NCBI GenBank assembly: GCA_964215915.1
Contig: CAXPEB010000062.1
Location: 33,084-97,083, forward strand
Length of the DNA: 64,000 bases
DNA from: UBA8524 sp964215915
Lineage (GTDB): Bacteria; Bacteroidota; Bacteroidia; UBA8524
Direction: 5' to 3'
The notes beneath the pieces are model-generated. The model ran no database searches and was not told where the DNA came from. It saw only the letters and a program-made list of their open reading frames with translations. A program made the translations under genes and the position numbers. Shown piece by piece: positions 18,473 through 27,038 of the stretch (position 1 is its first letter; every line of letters starts with the position of its first letter).

Positions 18473-19946
18473 GGACACTTTCCGGGAACCAGATTTGGAA
18501 GCGGCTTCCTTTCCCGGGTTCGGACTCGATGATCATTTGTCCGCCGATGGGCTCAAGGAAACGTTTGATAAGTTCGATACCCATTCCGGTTCCTACTTCT
18601 CCCTGAGTTCCTGGTCGGGAATCGGGCTGGGTTCCGTTCATCAGGTGTTCCATAGTAAGGGCATCCATACCAAGCCCGGAATCCTGAACAAAGAAACCAC
18701 GGAAACCTTCTTTGTCCATACTTTCTACCACCACTTCCGAACCGGGGAAGCTGAATTTTACGGCATTATTGAGCAGGTTCCGCAAGATGGTGCGCAATAC
18801 GCCCCGGTTGATTTCCAGCAGAAAGTCTTCGTCCACCCGGTTTACTATTTGGATATTCTTCTGTTCTACCTGGATCAGACCCTGGCTCACCCATTCCACT
18901 TCCCGGTACAGGTTCAGTTGACCGGAACTCATATCGCTTTGTTCAAAGCTGCTGCGACTCCAGTTAAGGATATCGTCCAGCATCACCTGCATTTTACGGG
19001 CATTCTCTTCCAGCAGGTCCAGGTACTGGCCTGATTCTGCGCTTATATCCGGCTCAGAATGGCGGATTACCTGAAGCAGGCCGAGAATTCCTGCCAGAGG
19101 GCTACGCAGGTCATGACTGATGGTAGAAAGCACCTCATTCTTCCTCTTGTTCAAGCGAATCAGTTCGTCGTTACGACGGCGAAGACTATTGTTGAGGTAC
19201 ATGAGTTCCGTAACATTGGAAACACATGCAATGATCCCGTTTTCCCCGAATTTGCTCAGCTGTATCCTGGCCCAGTGCTCGCCTTGTCCTTCATCGCTGT
19301 AATCTTTGATCTCAGAATGAGGCTCTCCTGTTTCCAGTACCTTTTTGAGCAGGGTATCGAAATGGCCGTACCATTCGGCACCGATATATTCGGAGAACGG
19401 GATGTTCAGCAACGTTTCTTTCTTCCGCCGCAGCAGGCGGGCAGCTTCGTCATTCAGATTTTTCCAGTAATAATCGGTGATGTTCCCGTATTCGTTTCGT
19501 TTTGCTTCCAGCCACATGATGCCCAGAAAGGCATTTTTAAATACGGCATGGATGAATGCGTCTTTGCGCTGTAATTCGCTGACATCCCTTACCACCACAA
19601 GGAATCCGCTTTTCCCGGTAAGTTTGCCTTCAATTCGGGTGATGAAGGCGAGGTAATGGGCCTGTGGTTGTCCGGGACGCTTCAGGCTGTATTGCAACCG
19701 GTAACAATCGGTTTCCCCGGAACGAAGCTGTTTCATAGCCGTATGTTCCACTTCGGCACTTACTTCAGGCGGAAGAATATCATGAACGTATTTGCCGATG
19801 AACTGTGTCTTGGGGACAATGAGAGCATCGGATTCGGAACTCAGCATATCCGTGAACACCCCTTCGTCATTAAGCACGAAAATGAGGTCGTTAAACGCAT
19901 TCAGGATATCCTGTATGTAGTTGTCTTGTTCCGGGTTGGTTTTCAT
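18459..19946 (-). CDS. PAS-domain sensor histidine kinase (soluble, orphan)
   Basis: A 495-residue kinase without transmembrane helices, so probably a cytoplasmic sensor. Two PAS domains (about 8-120 and 130-250; the second has NIPFSEYIGAEWYGHF) precede a HisKA domain with the phospho-acceptor box ISHDLRSPLAGIL (His278). A HATPase domain follows with the N box NLLNNAVKFSF, the G1 box DSGLGM and the G2 box GTGMGIELI. No response regulator lies next to it, so the partner is elsewhere. It is followed by the glycosyltransferase with a short overlap, suggesting co-expression. The signal sensed is unknown. Confidence 0.9.
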   Translation of the reverse strand: MKTNPEQDNYIQDILNAFNDLIFVLNDEGVFTDMLSSESDALIVPKTQFIGKYVHDILPPEVSAEVEHTAMKQLRSGETDCYRLQYSLKRPGQPQAHYLAFITRIEGKLTGKSGFLVVVRDVSELQRKDAFIHAVFKNAFLGIMWLEAKRNEYGNITDYYWKNLNDEAARLLRRKKETLLNIPFSEYIGAEWYGHFDTLLKKVLETGEPHSEIKDYSDEGQGEHWARIQLSKFGENGIIACVSNVTELMYLNNSLRRRNDELIRLNKRKNEVLSTISHDLRSPLAGILGLLQVIRHSEPDISAESGQYLDLLEENARKMQVMLDDILNWSRSSFEQSDMSSGQLNLYREVEWVSQGLIQVEQKNIQIVNRVDEDFLLEINRGVLRTILRNLLNNAVKFSFPGSEVVVESMDKEGFRGFFVQDSGLGMDALTMEHLMNGTQPDSRPGTQGEVGTGMGIELIKRFLEPIGGQMIIESEPGKGSRFQIWFPESVHAEA

Positions 19947-19982
19947 TCGTGGGATACAAAATAAACACGAAATTCAACGAAT

Positions 19983-22412
19983 CTAAAAATCGTCCATACC
20001 CCCACCGTCTCCATCGGGGCGGTTTCCACCGCGTTTTTTCCCGGAAAGACTGTCGTTTCCGAAGCGATAACTAAAATTAAGGTAGAGAATTCGAGACTCT
20101 CTTTTCCAAAGATTTTGCTGTGTGAATCCGGCTCCCAGGGTTTCCATCCGGAACTGACGGGTATTAAAAAGGTCAGAAACCCGCATTCCTATTGAGCCTT
20201 TTCCTTTGAAGAGATCCTGCTGCACTCCGAGGTCGAGCGACTGAAAGGAGCGTATAGTACCCTGCAGGGCCCAGCCCGGGCGGAAAAAGTTATAGCTTAA
20301 CTGGCCACTCAGGGTCCGTGTGATAGTAGCATTGGTGCTTAAACGGAGGTTCCCGCCCCAAACGGAATTGCCAAGTCCGGCCAACAGGTTATCTCCTTTC
20401 ATGTTCACCTGATAAATATTCAGGTTCACATTGCTTCTGATCCGTTTGTTGAAACTATACTGTGTTACAAACTCGGCCCCGGCAGAACGGCTTTCGTCCA
20501 GGTTTTGATAGGAGGTGAGGGTAACTCCTTCCTGCGTGAGCGTACGGTAACGGATGATGCGGTCGTAGGTGGTGCGCCAGTAAAGACCGGCGGTAAGGTT
20601 GAATTTTTTGAGGATCAGGTTATAGTTCACCTCGTAAGAAAGAATGTATTCGGGATTAAGGAAAGGGTTGCCCTCCCGCTGGTTCAGGGGATCGCTGAAA
20701 CTTCGGAAGGGGTTCAGTTGCCTTGCGCCGGGCCGGTCTATCCTTCGGCTGACACTGGCCTGTAGTTCCTGGTTGCTGGTAAGCTGATAGCCCAGGAAGA
20801 GGGAAGGGAACAGGTTAAAGTAATTGCGGTTATACTCCTCTCCGTTGCTGAATTGTTTCGAATGGATACGGGTTAGTTCTCCCCGCATCCCTGCACTCAC
20901 GCTCCAACGTTTGAATTCCCTGGAATAATTGGAATAGAAGGCGTAAACCTCTTCCTGGTATTTGAAGCGGTTGCTGAGATTCTGATCTTCCGTGAATTCT
21001 TCCGCGACACTGCTTCTGCTTTCGGAATAAAAGTCATTATCGATACCTCGCAGAGTTAGTTTCATCCCGCTTTCCACGCGACTATTCCCGGTGAGCGGAA
21101 GGATATGATCTCCCTGAAGAGTGTGCAGGTAGTTGTATTCGGAACTGGATGTGTTCTGTTGAAAGGGAGGACGGCTGTAGCTCCAGTCGGGAAGGAACAT
21201 GCTTTGATCGGCCTCCAGGTTGTCTTCCTGGCTGTTGTCGGAGATGCTGAAATTCCAGGTAAGTTGATGTCCTTTTTTGCGAAAACGGTGGTTCCAGTTC
21301 ATCCCCAGATCCCGGTTCAGCCTTACTTCGTCGTGCAGGTTAAGCCGGTAACCAAAGCTGTCACGGAAACGTGATTCGTTCTGAAAATCGTAATCGGTGA
21401 GTTCGTCCTCGTCTTCGTGCTGGCGATTCAGGCTTACGAAAAAACCGAAAGTGTTGCGTTCGTTCGGCAGGTAATCGAGGGTGATTTTTCCGTTATGGAT
21501 ATAGTCCCGGTCAATTCCGTCGGTCGACTGATCCACGATATAACCGGTTGAATCGGTGCTCTCACGAAGGGAACTGTTTCTTTTCCAGGTATGACGCTGG
21601 TTAAATCCATAACTGAGTCCAAGCTCCCATTTTTTCCATTTCCTGCTCAGCAGGATATTCCCCTGGTATTTGTCATGGGTGCCTGCATTCAGGGTTACCA
21701 CGGCTTCATAAGCTCTTCCCGCTCCCCGTTTGGTGACGATATTGATGATCCCTCCTGATCCTTCAGCGTCATATTTGGCAGAAGGGTTGGAGATGATCTC
21801 GATCCGTTCGATGTTGTTGGCGGGAATTTGATCGAGAATGGCGGTACGGTCAGAACCGGTTAACGTCGAAGGCTTTCCATCGATATAGACAGTGATATTG
21901 CTGCTTCCTCTGAACTGGATGTTACGATCGGCATCAATCTGCACCGATGGAATATTCTGCAGCATATCGGTGGCGGAGCCTCCACGACTGATTAAGTCTT
22001 TTTCAGGGTTATAGACTTTTTTATCGATGCCGTAACTCATCATGCTCCGCTCTTCGTTCACCACTACCTCATCCAGTAGTTCCTGGTCGGGTTGCAGATA
22101 AACCGGGGTGAAGTTCTTAACGGGGTTTTCGCGGGTGAGGGTTACGGAGTCCAGTACCCGGGTAAGGTAACCGATGAAGCTTATTTCGATGCGGTATTGG
22201 CCGTAGCCGGGAGCCTTCAGTTGGAAGGTTCCGGATGAATCACTGAGCGTGCCCTGTAGCAGGCTGCTGTCCCGGTAACCGAACAGGCGTATGCTGGCAT
22301 ATTCCACTCCCTGTTTACTCGCGGCATCCAGGATCCGGCCTTTCACCGATTGGGCATTGAGTGTGGAGGACAGGATTGGCAGAGCGAGGAGAAGCGGCAG
22401 CAGCTTTTTCAT
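19983..22412 (-). CDS. TonB-dependent-receptor-like outer-membrane barrel (OMP_b-brl_3 type)
   Basis: An 809-residue outer-membrane protein. The signal peptide ends at STLNAQ. A carboxypeptidase-regulatory-like beta-sandwich (about 21-105, VKGRILDAASKQGVEYASI) is followed by a plug domain (about 115-210, with GGSATDMLQNIPSVQ and VYIDGKPSTL) and a large barrel whose strands end in aromatic residues (for example NLFPSLFLGYQL). After the last strand (ILYLNFSYRFG) there is an unusual 23-residue tail rich in Gly, Asp, Arg and Lys that ends in F. The substrate is unknown; there is no SusD partner, so a SusCD glycan importer is unlikely. Confidence 0.88.
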   Translation of the reverse strand: MKKLLPLLLALPILSSTLNAQSVKGRILDAASKQGVEYASIRLFGYRDSSLLQGTLSDSSGTFQLKAPGYGQYRIEISFIGYLTRVLDSVTLTRENPVKNFTPVYLQPDQELLDEVVVNEERSMMSYGIDKKVYNPEKDLISRGGSATDMLQNIPSVQIDADRNIQFRGSSNITVYIDGKPSTLTGSDRTAILDQIPANNIERIEIISNPSAKYDAEGSGGIINIVTKRGAGRAYEAVVTLNAGTHDKYQGNILLSRKWKKWELGLSYGFNQRHTWKRNSSLRESTDSTGYIVDQSTDGIDRDYIHNGKITLDYLPNERNTFGFFVSLNRQHEDEDELTDYDFQNESRFRDSFGYRLNLHDEVRLNRDLGMNWNHRFRKKGHQLTWNFSISDNSQEDNLEADQSMFLPDWSYSRPPFQQNTSSSEYNYLHTLQGDHILPLTGNSRVESGMKLTLRGIDNDFYSESRSSVAEEFTEDQNLSNRFKYQEEVYAFYSNYSREFKRWSVSAGMRGELTRIHSKQFSNGEEYNRNYFNLFPSLFLGYQLTSNQELQASVSRRIDRPGARQLNPFRSFSDPLNQREGNPFLNPEYILSYEVNYNLILKKFNLTAGLYWRTTYDRIIRYRTLTQEGVTLTSYQNLDESRSAGAEFVTQYSFNKRIRSNVNLNIYQVNMKGDNLLAGLGNSVWGGNLRLSTNATITRTLSGQLSYNFFRPGWALQGTIRSFQSLDLGVQQDLFKGKGSIGMRVSDLFNTRQFRMETLGAGFTQQNLWKRESRILYLNFSYRFGNDSLSGKKRGGNRPDGDGGGMDDF

Positions 22413-22469
22413 GAACGCCCCTCTGTAATCAAGAATCGCGCCTTAATTCATGTAATTACAGTTATCCAT

Positions 22470-22504
22470 AAAAAAAGCCCGCCTAAGGGTTAGCAAAGGC
22501 GGGC
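22470..22504 (-). terminator. Rho-independent terminator of secDF
   Basis: The 8-bp stem GCCCGCCT/AGGCGGGC (22477-22484 with 22497-22504) is followed on the minus strand by TTTTTTTAT. It lies 25 bases downstream of the secDF stop. Confidence 0.88.
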
Positions 22505-22528
22505 CGGGTTTAAAATTATCGATAAATC

Positions 22529-25500
22529 TTACTGCTCATCTTTTACCAGGTCTCCGGCAAGCGGAGCACCGATACAGATGGAAGAGTAGGAACCTACAAG
22601 GATACCCACGAGCATCGCAAAAGCAAATCCACGGATGATCTCACCCCCGAAGATGAAGAGGATGACAAGCACACCCAAAGTGGTGAGTGAGGTGATCATG
22701 GTACGGCTGAGGGTACTGTTCAGGGCGTCGTTGATCACGGTGCGGATGCTCGATTTTTTGTTTTCGTTCAGGTATTCACGCACACGGTCCATTACTACCA
22801 CCGAGTCATTGATGGAGTAACCGATTACCGTAAGGATGGCAGCAATAAATGACTGGTCGATCTCCAGGGTGAATGGCACCACTCCGTCGAGGAGGGAGAA
22901 AAGTCCCAGAACGATTAGTACATCGTGTGTCAGTTTCACTACCGTGCCGGTGGCAAATTGCCATTTGCGGAATCGGATGAGGATGTAGATAAACATCAGC
23001 GCCAGGGCTACCAGGATGGCCTCGATTGCCGCATTCTTGATGTCATCGGCAATGGTCGGTCCGACCCGTGTGGTACTTTCCACGGTGTACGCGTTGTTTA
23101 GCCCTTGCAATCCTTCTTTCAGGCGGGCAGTTACTTTTTCTGCAGCATCCACGGCGTTATCGTTGATGTTGTAGTCGGTGGTAATCTTGAAGGTGCTGTT
23201 GTTTCCGAATACTTTCACTTCCGGTGCACCTTCCAGTGGAGTGGTAAGTGCCTGACGCAGTTCTGAGCTGCTGCTTTCCTGCTCGAATTGTACCACATAC
23301 GACCATCCACCTTTGAAGTCAACGCCCATGTCCAATCCTTTGGTAAAGATGGAAGCAAGTCCGGCAACTATCAGCAGTCCGCTGATCGTATAGAATATTT
23401 TCCTTTTTCCGATGAAGTCAATCTTGGTATTCTTCAGCAGGTTTTCCGTGAAGGGGAAAGAGAACTTAACTGCTTTATCGCGTTTCAGGGCCCATTCGAA
23501 TACCAACCGGGTCATAAGGATGGCGGTGAACAGGGAAGAAAGGATACCGATGATCAGGGTTACGGAGAAACCGAATACCGGTCCGGTACCGATTACCAGC
23601 AGTACCACACCCGTTATCAGGGTAGTAATGTTGGAGTCAAGGATTGCAGAGAGGGCGTTCTTATAACCGTTTGATATAGAGGTTCTTAGGTTTTTGCCCA
23701 GGCTCAGTTCTTCCTTCACCCTTTCGTAAATCAGTACGTTGGCATCCACCGCCATACCCAGGGTTAAGATGATACCGGCGATACCGGGAAGGGTAAGGGC
23801 GGCTCCCAGTGAGGAAAGCACACCGAGCATAAAGAATAAGTTGAGCAATACTGCGAGGTTGGCCACCCATCCTGCAGTGCTGTAAATCACGGCCATGATC
23901 AGGATCACCGAAAGGAATCCTGCCAGGATGGAATACAAACCGCTTTTGATGGCGGCTTTACCCAATGAAGGTCCAACGATAGCTTCTTCCACGATACGGG
24001 CAGGAGCCGGCAGTTTACCGGACTTCAGCATGTTGGCCAGAAGTTTGGTTTCGTCCTGGGTGAAATTACCCTGTATGGATGTTTGTCCGTTCGGGATTTC
24101 GTTGATAACCCGGGGAGCGGAGTACACCAAACCGTCCAGTACGATCGCCACGTGTCCTTTCGGGTTCATGGCTGCGTTTTCGGCGGTAAGGCGTTTCCAT
24201 ACGCTTCGTCCGTCGGTATTCATGGACATCGATACTTCAAAACCTCCGGTCGGGCTGATTACCGAGCGGGCATCCGTGATCACATCGCCTTCCAGGTCCG
24301 GACCACCGTCGCGGCTGGCTTTCAAGGCATAGAGCGGAATAAGGTTGTTGTCGTCGGCCTTATTTCCCCAGGCAAATTTTACGTCGCCGGGGATTACCTC
24401 CCGGAGTTCCGGGTCATTGAGGTATTTGTTAATATTGGCTGTATCGAAGGGGTTGGCAAATACCAGTTCGCAACCTCCTCCGAAATTACCATCCTGGGTT
24501 AGGTTCAGGAAGCTGGAAGAACCGTTACTCAGTACGGAAATAAAGGGACGGTCTTCCTGGAATTGTTCGAATGTTTGTTGTGCAGTATCGGTTGCGTTAC
24601 TGTCGGTTTTGTTTTCACCTCCCAGAATACTGAGCAAGTCATCGTTATTGGAACTGTCGCCGGCAGTAGTATCCTCCTGAGTGTTCAGTGCGGTTGTGGG
24701 TGTCCCCAGCGGGTTGGTGTTTTCCTCTTCCGTTGCGGTAGAATCCTTTTGTGTTGCTTTTTCACTATCGAGACGGGCTTTCAGCGCTTTGTCCATACGG
24801 TCAAAGAAGTCGAAAGCCTCCTGGGGCATGTAGGTGTTCCAGAATTCCAGCTTGGCGGATTGTTGTAACAGGGCACGTGCCTGGGCAGCGTCGCTAACGC
24901 CGGGAAGTTCCACCATGATACGGCCGGAACCTTCCAGTTTCTGAATTACCGGCTGAGACACACCGAAGCGGTCGATCCGGGAACGCAGGATACGGAAGGT
25001 ACGTTCTACGGCGTCATCGGCTTCATTCCGGAGGAAAGAGATCACCTCGTCGTCGGAAGATTCGAAGCTGACTTTACCGTTATTGTCTTTATGGGCAAAC
25101 CAGGTAGACAGGTTTTGGTTGGGAGCGGTCTCACGGATAGCCTGAACGAACAGGGTCACGTAATTTTCCTGGCTATTGGTGGATCTTTCACTGGCAAGGG
25201 TCAGTGCCTGCCGGAAATTCGGATCCTTGTTGTAGTTGGAGAGGGCGTCGATCACCGCGGGAAGGGAGACTTCCAGGGTTACGTTCATTCCGCCCTGCAG
25301 GTCGAGCCCCAGGTTCAGCTCGCGCTGCTTCACTTCCATGTAGGTATAATTCCTCAGGCCAAGATTATATACCTCTGTGCCGGCAATGGAATCCAGGTAT
25401 TTCTGTTTCAGCTTGGGATCCCCGTTGGCATATTCTTCGGCAGCCTTGGTAACCATTCTCGACTTGATCGTGAACGATAGGTGAAAGAGGCATACCAATG

Positions 25501-25543
25501 CCAGGGCTATGGTAAAAATCTTAACAACTCCCTGATTTTTCAT
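22529..25543 (-). CDS. secDF: Fused protein translocase SecDF
   Basis: Uses the proton gradient to pull pre-proteins out of the SecYEG channel. The 1004 residues contain SecD (about 1-640) fused to SecF (about 690-1004), as is usual in Bacteroidota. Visible are the N-terminal transmembrane helix, the SecD signature LGLDLQGG (about 77-84), the P1 head, the six-helix SecD block beginning near AAIKSGLYSILAG with GMAVDANVLIYERVKEE, and the SecF part with GVDFKGGWSYVVQF (about 740) and GYSINDSVVVMDRVREYL. A low-complexity Ser/Thr/Asp/Glu/Asn insert at about 262-318 interrupts the periplasmic head. A clear promoter and a terminator flank the gene, so it is a single transcription unit. Confidence 0.97.
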   Translation of the reverse strand: MKNQGVVKIFTIALALVCLFHLSFTIKSRMVTKAAEEYANGDPKLKQKYLDSIAGTEVYNLGLRNYTYMEVKQRELNLGLDLQGGMNVTLEVSLPAVIDALSNYNKDPNFRQALTLASERSTNSQENYVTLFVQAIRETAPNQNLSTWFAHKDNNGKVSFESSDDEVISFLRNEADDAVERTFRILRSRIDRFGVSQPVIQKLEGSGRIMVELPGVSDAAQARALLQQSAKLEFWNTYMPQEAFDFFDRMDKALKARLDSEKATQKDSTATEEENTNPLGTPTTALNTQEDTTAGDSSNNDDLLSILGGENKTDSNATDTAQQTFEQFQEDRPFISVLSNGSSSFLNLTQDGNFGGGCELVFANPFDTANINKYLNDPELREVIPGDVKFAWGNKADDNNLIPLYALKASRDGGPDLEGDVITDARSVISPTGGFEVSMSMNTDGRSVWKRLTAENAAMNPKGHVAIVLDGLVYSAPRVINEIPNGQTSIQGNFTQDETKLLANMLKSGKLPAPARIVEEAIVGPSLGKAAIKSGLYSILAGFLSVILIMAVIYSTAGWVANLAVLLNLFFMLGVLSSLGAALTLPGIAGIILTLGMAVDANVLIYERVKEELSLGKNLRTSISNGYKNALSAILDSNITTLITGVVLLVIGTGPVFGFSVTLIIGILSSLFTAILMTRLVFEWALKRDKAVKFSFPFTENLLKNTKIDFIGKRKIFYTISGLLIVAGLASIFTKGLDMGVDFKGGWSYVVQFEQESSSSELRQALTTPLEGAPEVKVFGNNSTFKITTDYNINDNAVDAAEKVTARLKEGLQGLNNAYTVESTTRVGPTIADDIKNAAIEAILVALALMFIYILIRFRKWQFATGTVVKLTHDVLIVLGLFSLLDGVVPFTLEIDQSFIAAILTVIGYSINDSVVVMDRVREYLNENKKSSIRTVINDALNSTLSRTMITSLTTLGVLVILFIFGGEIIRGFAFAMLVGILVGSYSSICIGAPLAGDLVKDEQ

Positions 25544-25582
25544 GTGTATGATTTATTCTGTATCTGATTTTTCAATGGCGGG

Positions 25583-25613
25583 CAAATATATGGACTGCAC
25601 CTATTTTCTGCAA
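25583..25613 (-). promoter_or_regulatory. Promoter of secDF (TTG-N20-TATATTTG)
   Basis: On the minus strand TTG (25613-25611) is followed after 20 bases by TATATTTG (25590-25583). This matches the Bacteroidota primary-sigma consensus (-33 TTTG, -7 TAnnTTTG) in both boxes and spacing. The -7 box ends 39 bases before the secDF ATG. Confidence 0.75.
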
Positions 25614-25632
25614 TAGGGCAAACCTTGGCAAA

Positions 25633-25660
25633 AAAACCGTTTTTCTGCCGATCAGCGGTT
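25633..25660 (-). terminator. Possible terminator of the udk-ktrA unit
   Basis: A short AACCG/CGGTT stem (with an inner CTG/CAG) overlaps the ktrA stop and is followed on the minus strand by seven T. The stem is weak; the T run makes it plausible. Confidence 0.4.
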
Positions 25661-26344
25661 GACTTCGATGAAACGTTCGATGTCTACTTCCTGCCCGAGC
25701 AGGATGAGAGTGTCGTTTTCATAAATCACCGTATCGGATTTAGGTACTCCGAGAATGTGTTTTTCGACGATCAGCTCCCCGTTTTTCTGCAATTCATATT
25801 CTCGCTTGAGGGTGATGAGGTTCAGGTTGTACATTTCCCGGAGTTGCAATTCTCCTACGGATTTGTCCCACACTCCGCGTGGGGGGACGATTTCGGCGAT
25901 CTCATACCCATCGGGCAACTGAAGAAAGGTCATTACGCTTGGGTGAAGCAGCCTTTCGGCCACGAGAATCCCAACCTCATCTTCAGGGGAAAGGATTTCA
26001 CTTACTCCCATCTTTTCCAGGATCATCCGTTGCTGTGGGGTGGAAGCCCGGGCAATGACCCTTTTTACTTTCATGTCAAGTAAGTGAGCAGTCGTAAGTA
26101 ATAATGCCTCAAAGTTTTCTCCGATGGCAACTACGATAGCGTCCATATCCTGGATGCGCTGCGATTGCAGCGATTTGACATCGGTAGAGTCCATGGTTAC
26201 GGCATAGGCCACGTCATCACGGAGGTTATCGGTTTTAAGTTCGTCGCTGTCAATAGCCAGTACCTCTGCGCCGCGATCCGAAAGGGTACGGGCGATCTTG
26301 GTGCCGAAGCGGCCTAATCCAATCACGGCAAATTTGAAGTTCAT
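25652..26344 (-). CDS. ktrA: KtrA/TrkA-family RCK potassium-channel regulator
   Basis: The cytoplasmic gating subunit of a K+ uptake system; it binds nucleotides in its RCK N domain and opens the membrane partner. Of 230 residues, the first 140 form the Rossmann RCK_N domain (VIGLGRFGTKIARTL, then EVLAIDSD with the acidic ribose-binding end of strand 2). The TrkA_C domain (about 145-225) ends in NDTLILLGQEVDIERF. The length fits KtrA (one RCK unit), not the doubled TrkA. No ktrB/trkH gene is next to it. Its ATG overlaps the udk stop (ATGA), so the two are coupled. Confidence 0.88.
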   Translation of the reverse strand: MNFKFAVIGLGRFGTKIARTLSDRGAEVLAIDSDELKTDNLRDDVAYAVTMDSTDVKSLQSQRIQDMDAIVVAIGENFEALLLTTAHLLDMKVKRVIARASTPQQRMILEKMGVSEILSPEDEVGILVAERLLHPSVMTFLQLPDGYEIAEIVPPRGVWDKSVGELQLREMYNLNLITLKREYELQKNGELIVEKHILGVPKSDTVIYENDTLILLGQEVDIERFIEVNR

Positions 26345-26958
26345 GGGTGCAGTTTAGTTTTTATATGATCGCTTACTACTTGCAAAGAATTACTGAAGTG
26401 ATCGTTGTTATTGATTACCATATCGGCCTCTCCTTTATAGGGGAGCAGGTACTTCTCATAGGAAGGGCGAACATGGTTTTCCCACTGGTACATTACATGA
26501 TTCCAGTCGATCCCCCTTTCCACCGTATCCCGTTGCAATCTTCTTCTCAGTTTGATCTCTTCTTTGGCATCGATAAAGATCTTCAGATCAAGTTGTTCGA
26601 ATATTTGCCGGAAATGAAACAGGAATAATCCTTCCACCACTACCACTGGGGCAGGTTGTATCTCAATAAGCTCGGCTTCCTGCCCTTCGAGCTGATACAG
26701 GTATTCGTGCCGTTTGATCGGCATTCCGCTCCGGAGCTTTTGCAGATCTTCCAGAAAGGCGCTCACATCGATGCATTCGGGGAGGTCAAAATTGATGAAT
26801 CCCTTGTCATCTCTGAGATGAAGGTCCGGAGAGCGGTAATAATTATCCTGTGAGATGATGCACAGTTCTCCACCATGAAAACGTGCACTCAGGGTTTTCA
26901 GGAAGGATGTTTTCCCGGATGCGCTTCCTCCGCTGACTCCGATAAGATAGGGTTGCAT
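26341..26958 (-). CDS. udk: Uridine kinase
   Basis: Phosphorylates uridine and cytidine with ATP or GTP for pyrimidine salvage. From the ATG at 26958 the protein is 205 residues, a normal length; a TTG 39 bases upstream would add 13 residues with no family match. The P-loop GVSGGSASGKTSFLKTL is at about 7-23, followed by IISQDNYYRSP, FDLPECIDVSAF and VVVEGLFLFHF, all family hallmarks, and the lid segment RRRLQRDTVERGIDW. It shares four bases with ktrA. Confidence 0.93.
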   Translation of the reverse strand: MQPYLIGVSGGSASGKTSFLKTLSARFHGGELCIISQDNYYRSPDLHLRDDKGFINFDLPECIDVSAFLEDLQKLRSGMPIKRHEYLYQLEGQEAELIEIQPAPVVVVEGLFLFHFRQIFEQLDLKIFIDAKEEIKLRRRLQRDTVERGIDWNHVMYQWENHVRPSYEKYLLPYKGEADMVINNNDHFSNSLQVVSDHIKTKLHP

Positions 26959-27038
26959 TCCGGGTACAAAGGTCGTGACATCGTCCAAAATACACAATTC
27001 CTTTTTATCGAAATGGAGCGTTATGGCGGTAACATCCT

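Noticed and set aside
19983..22412. SusC-type glycan importer
   Set aside because: No SusD gene follows and the barrel resembles the OMP_b-brl_3 type rather than SusC.
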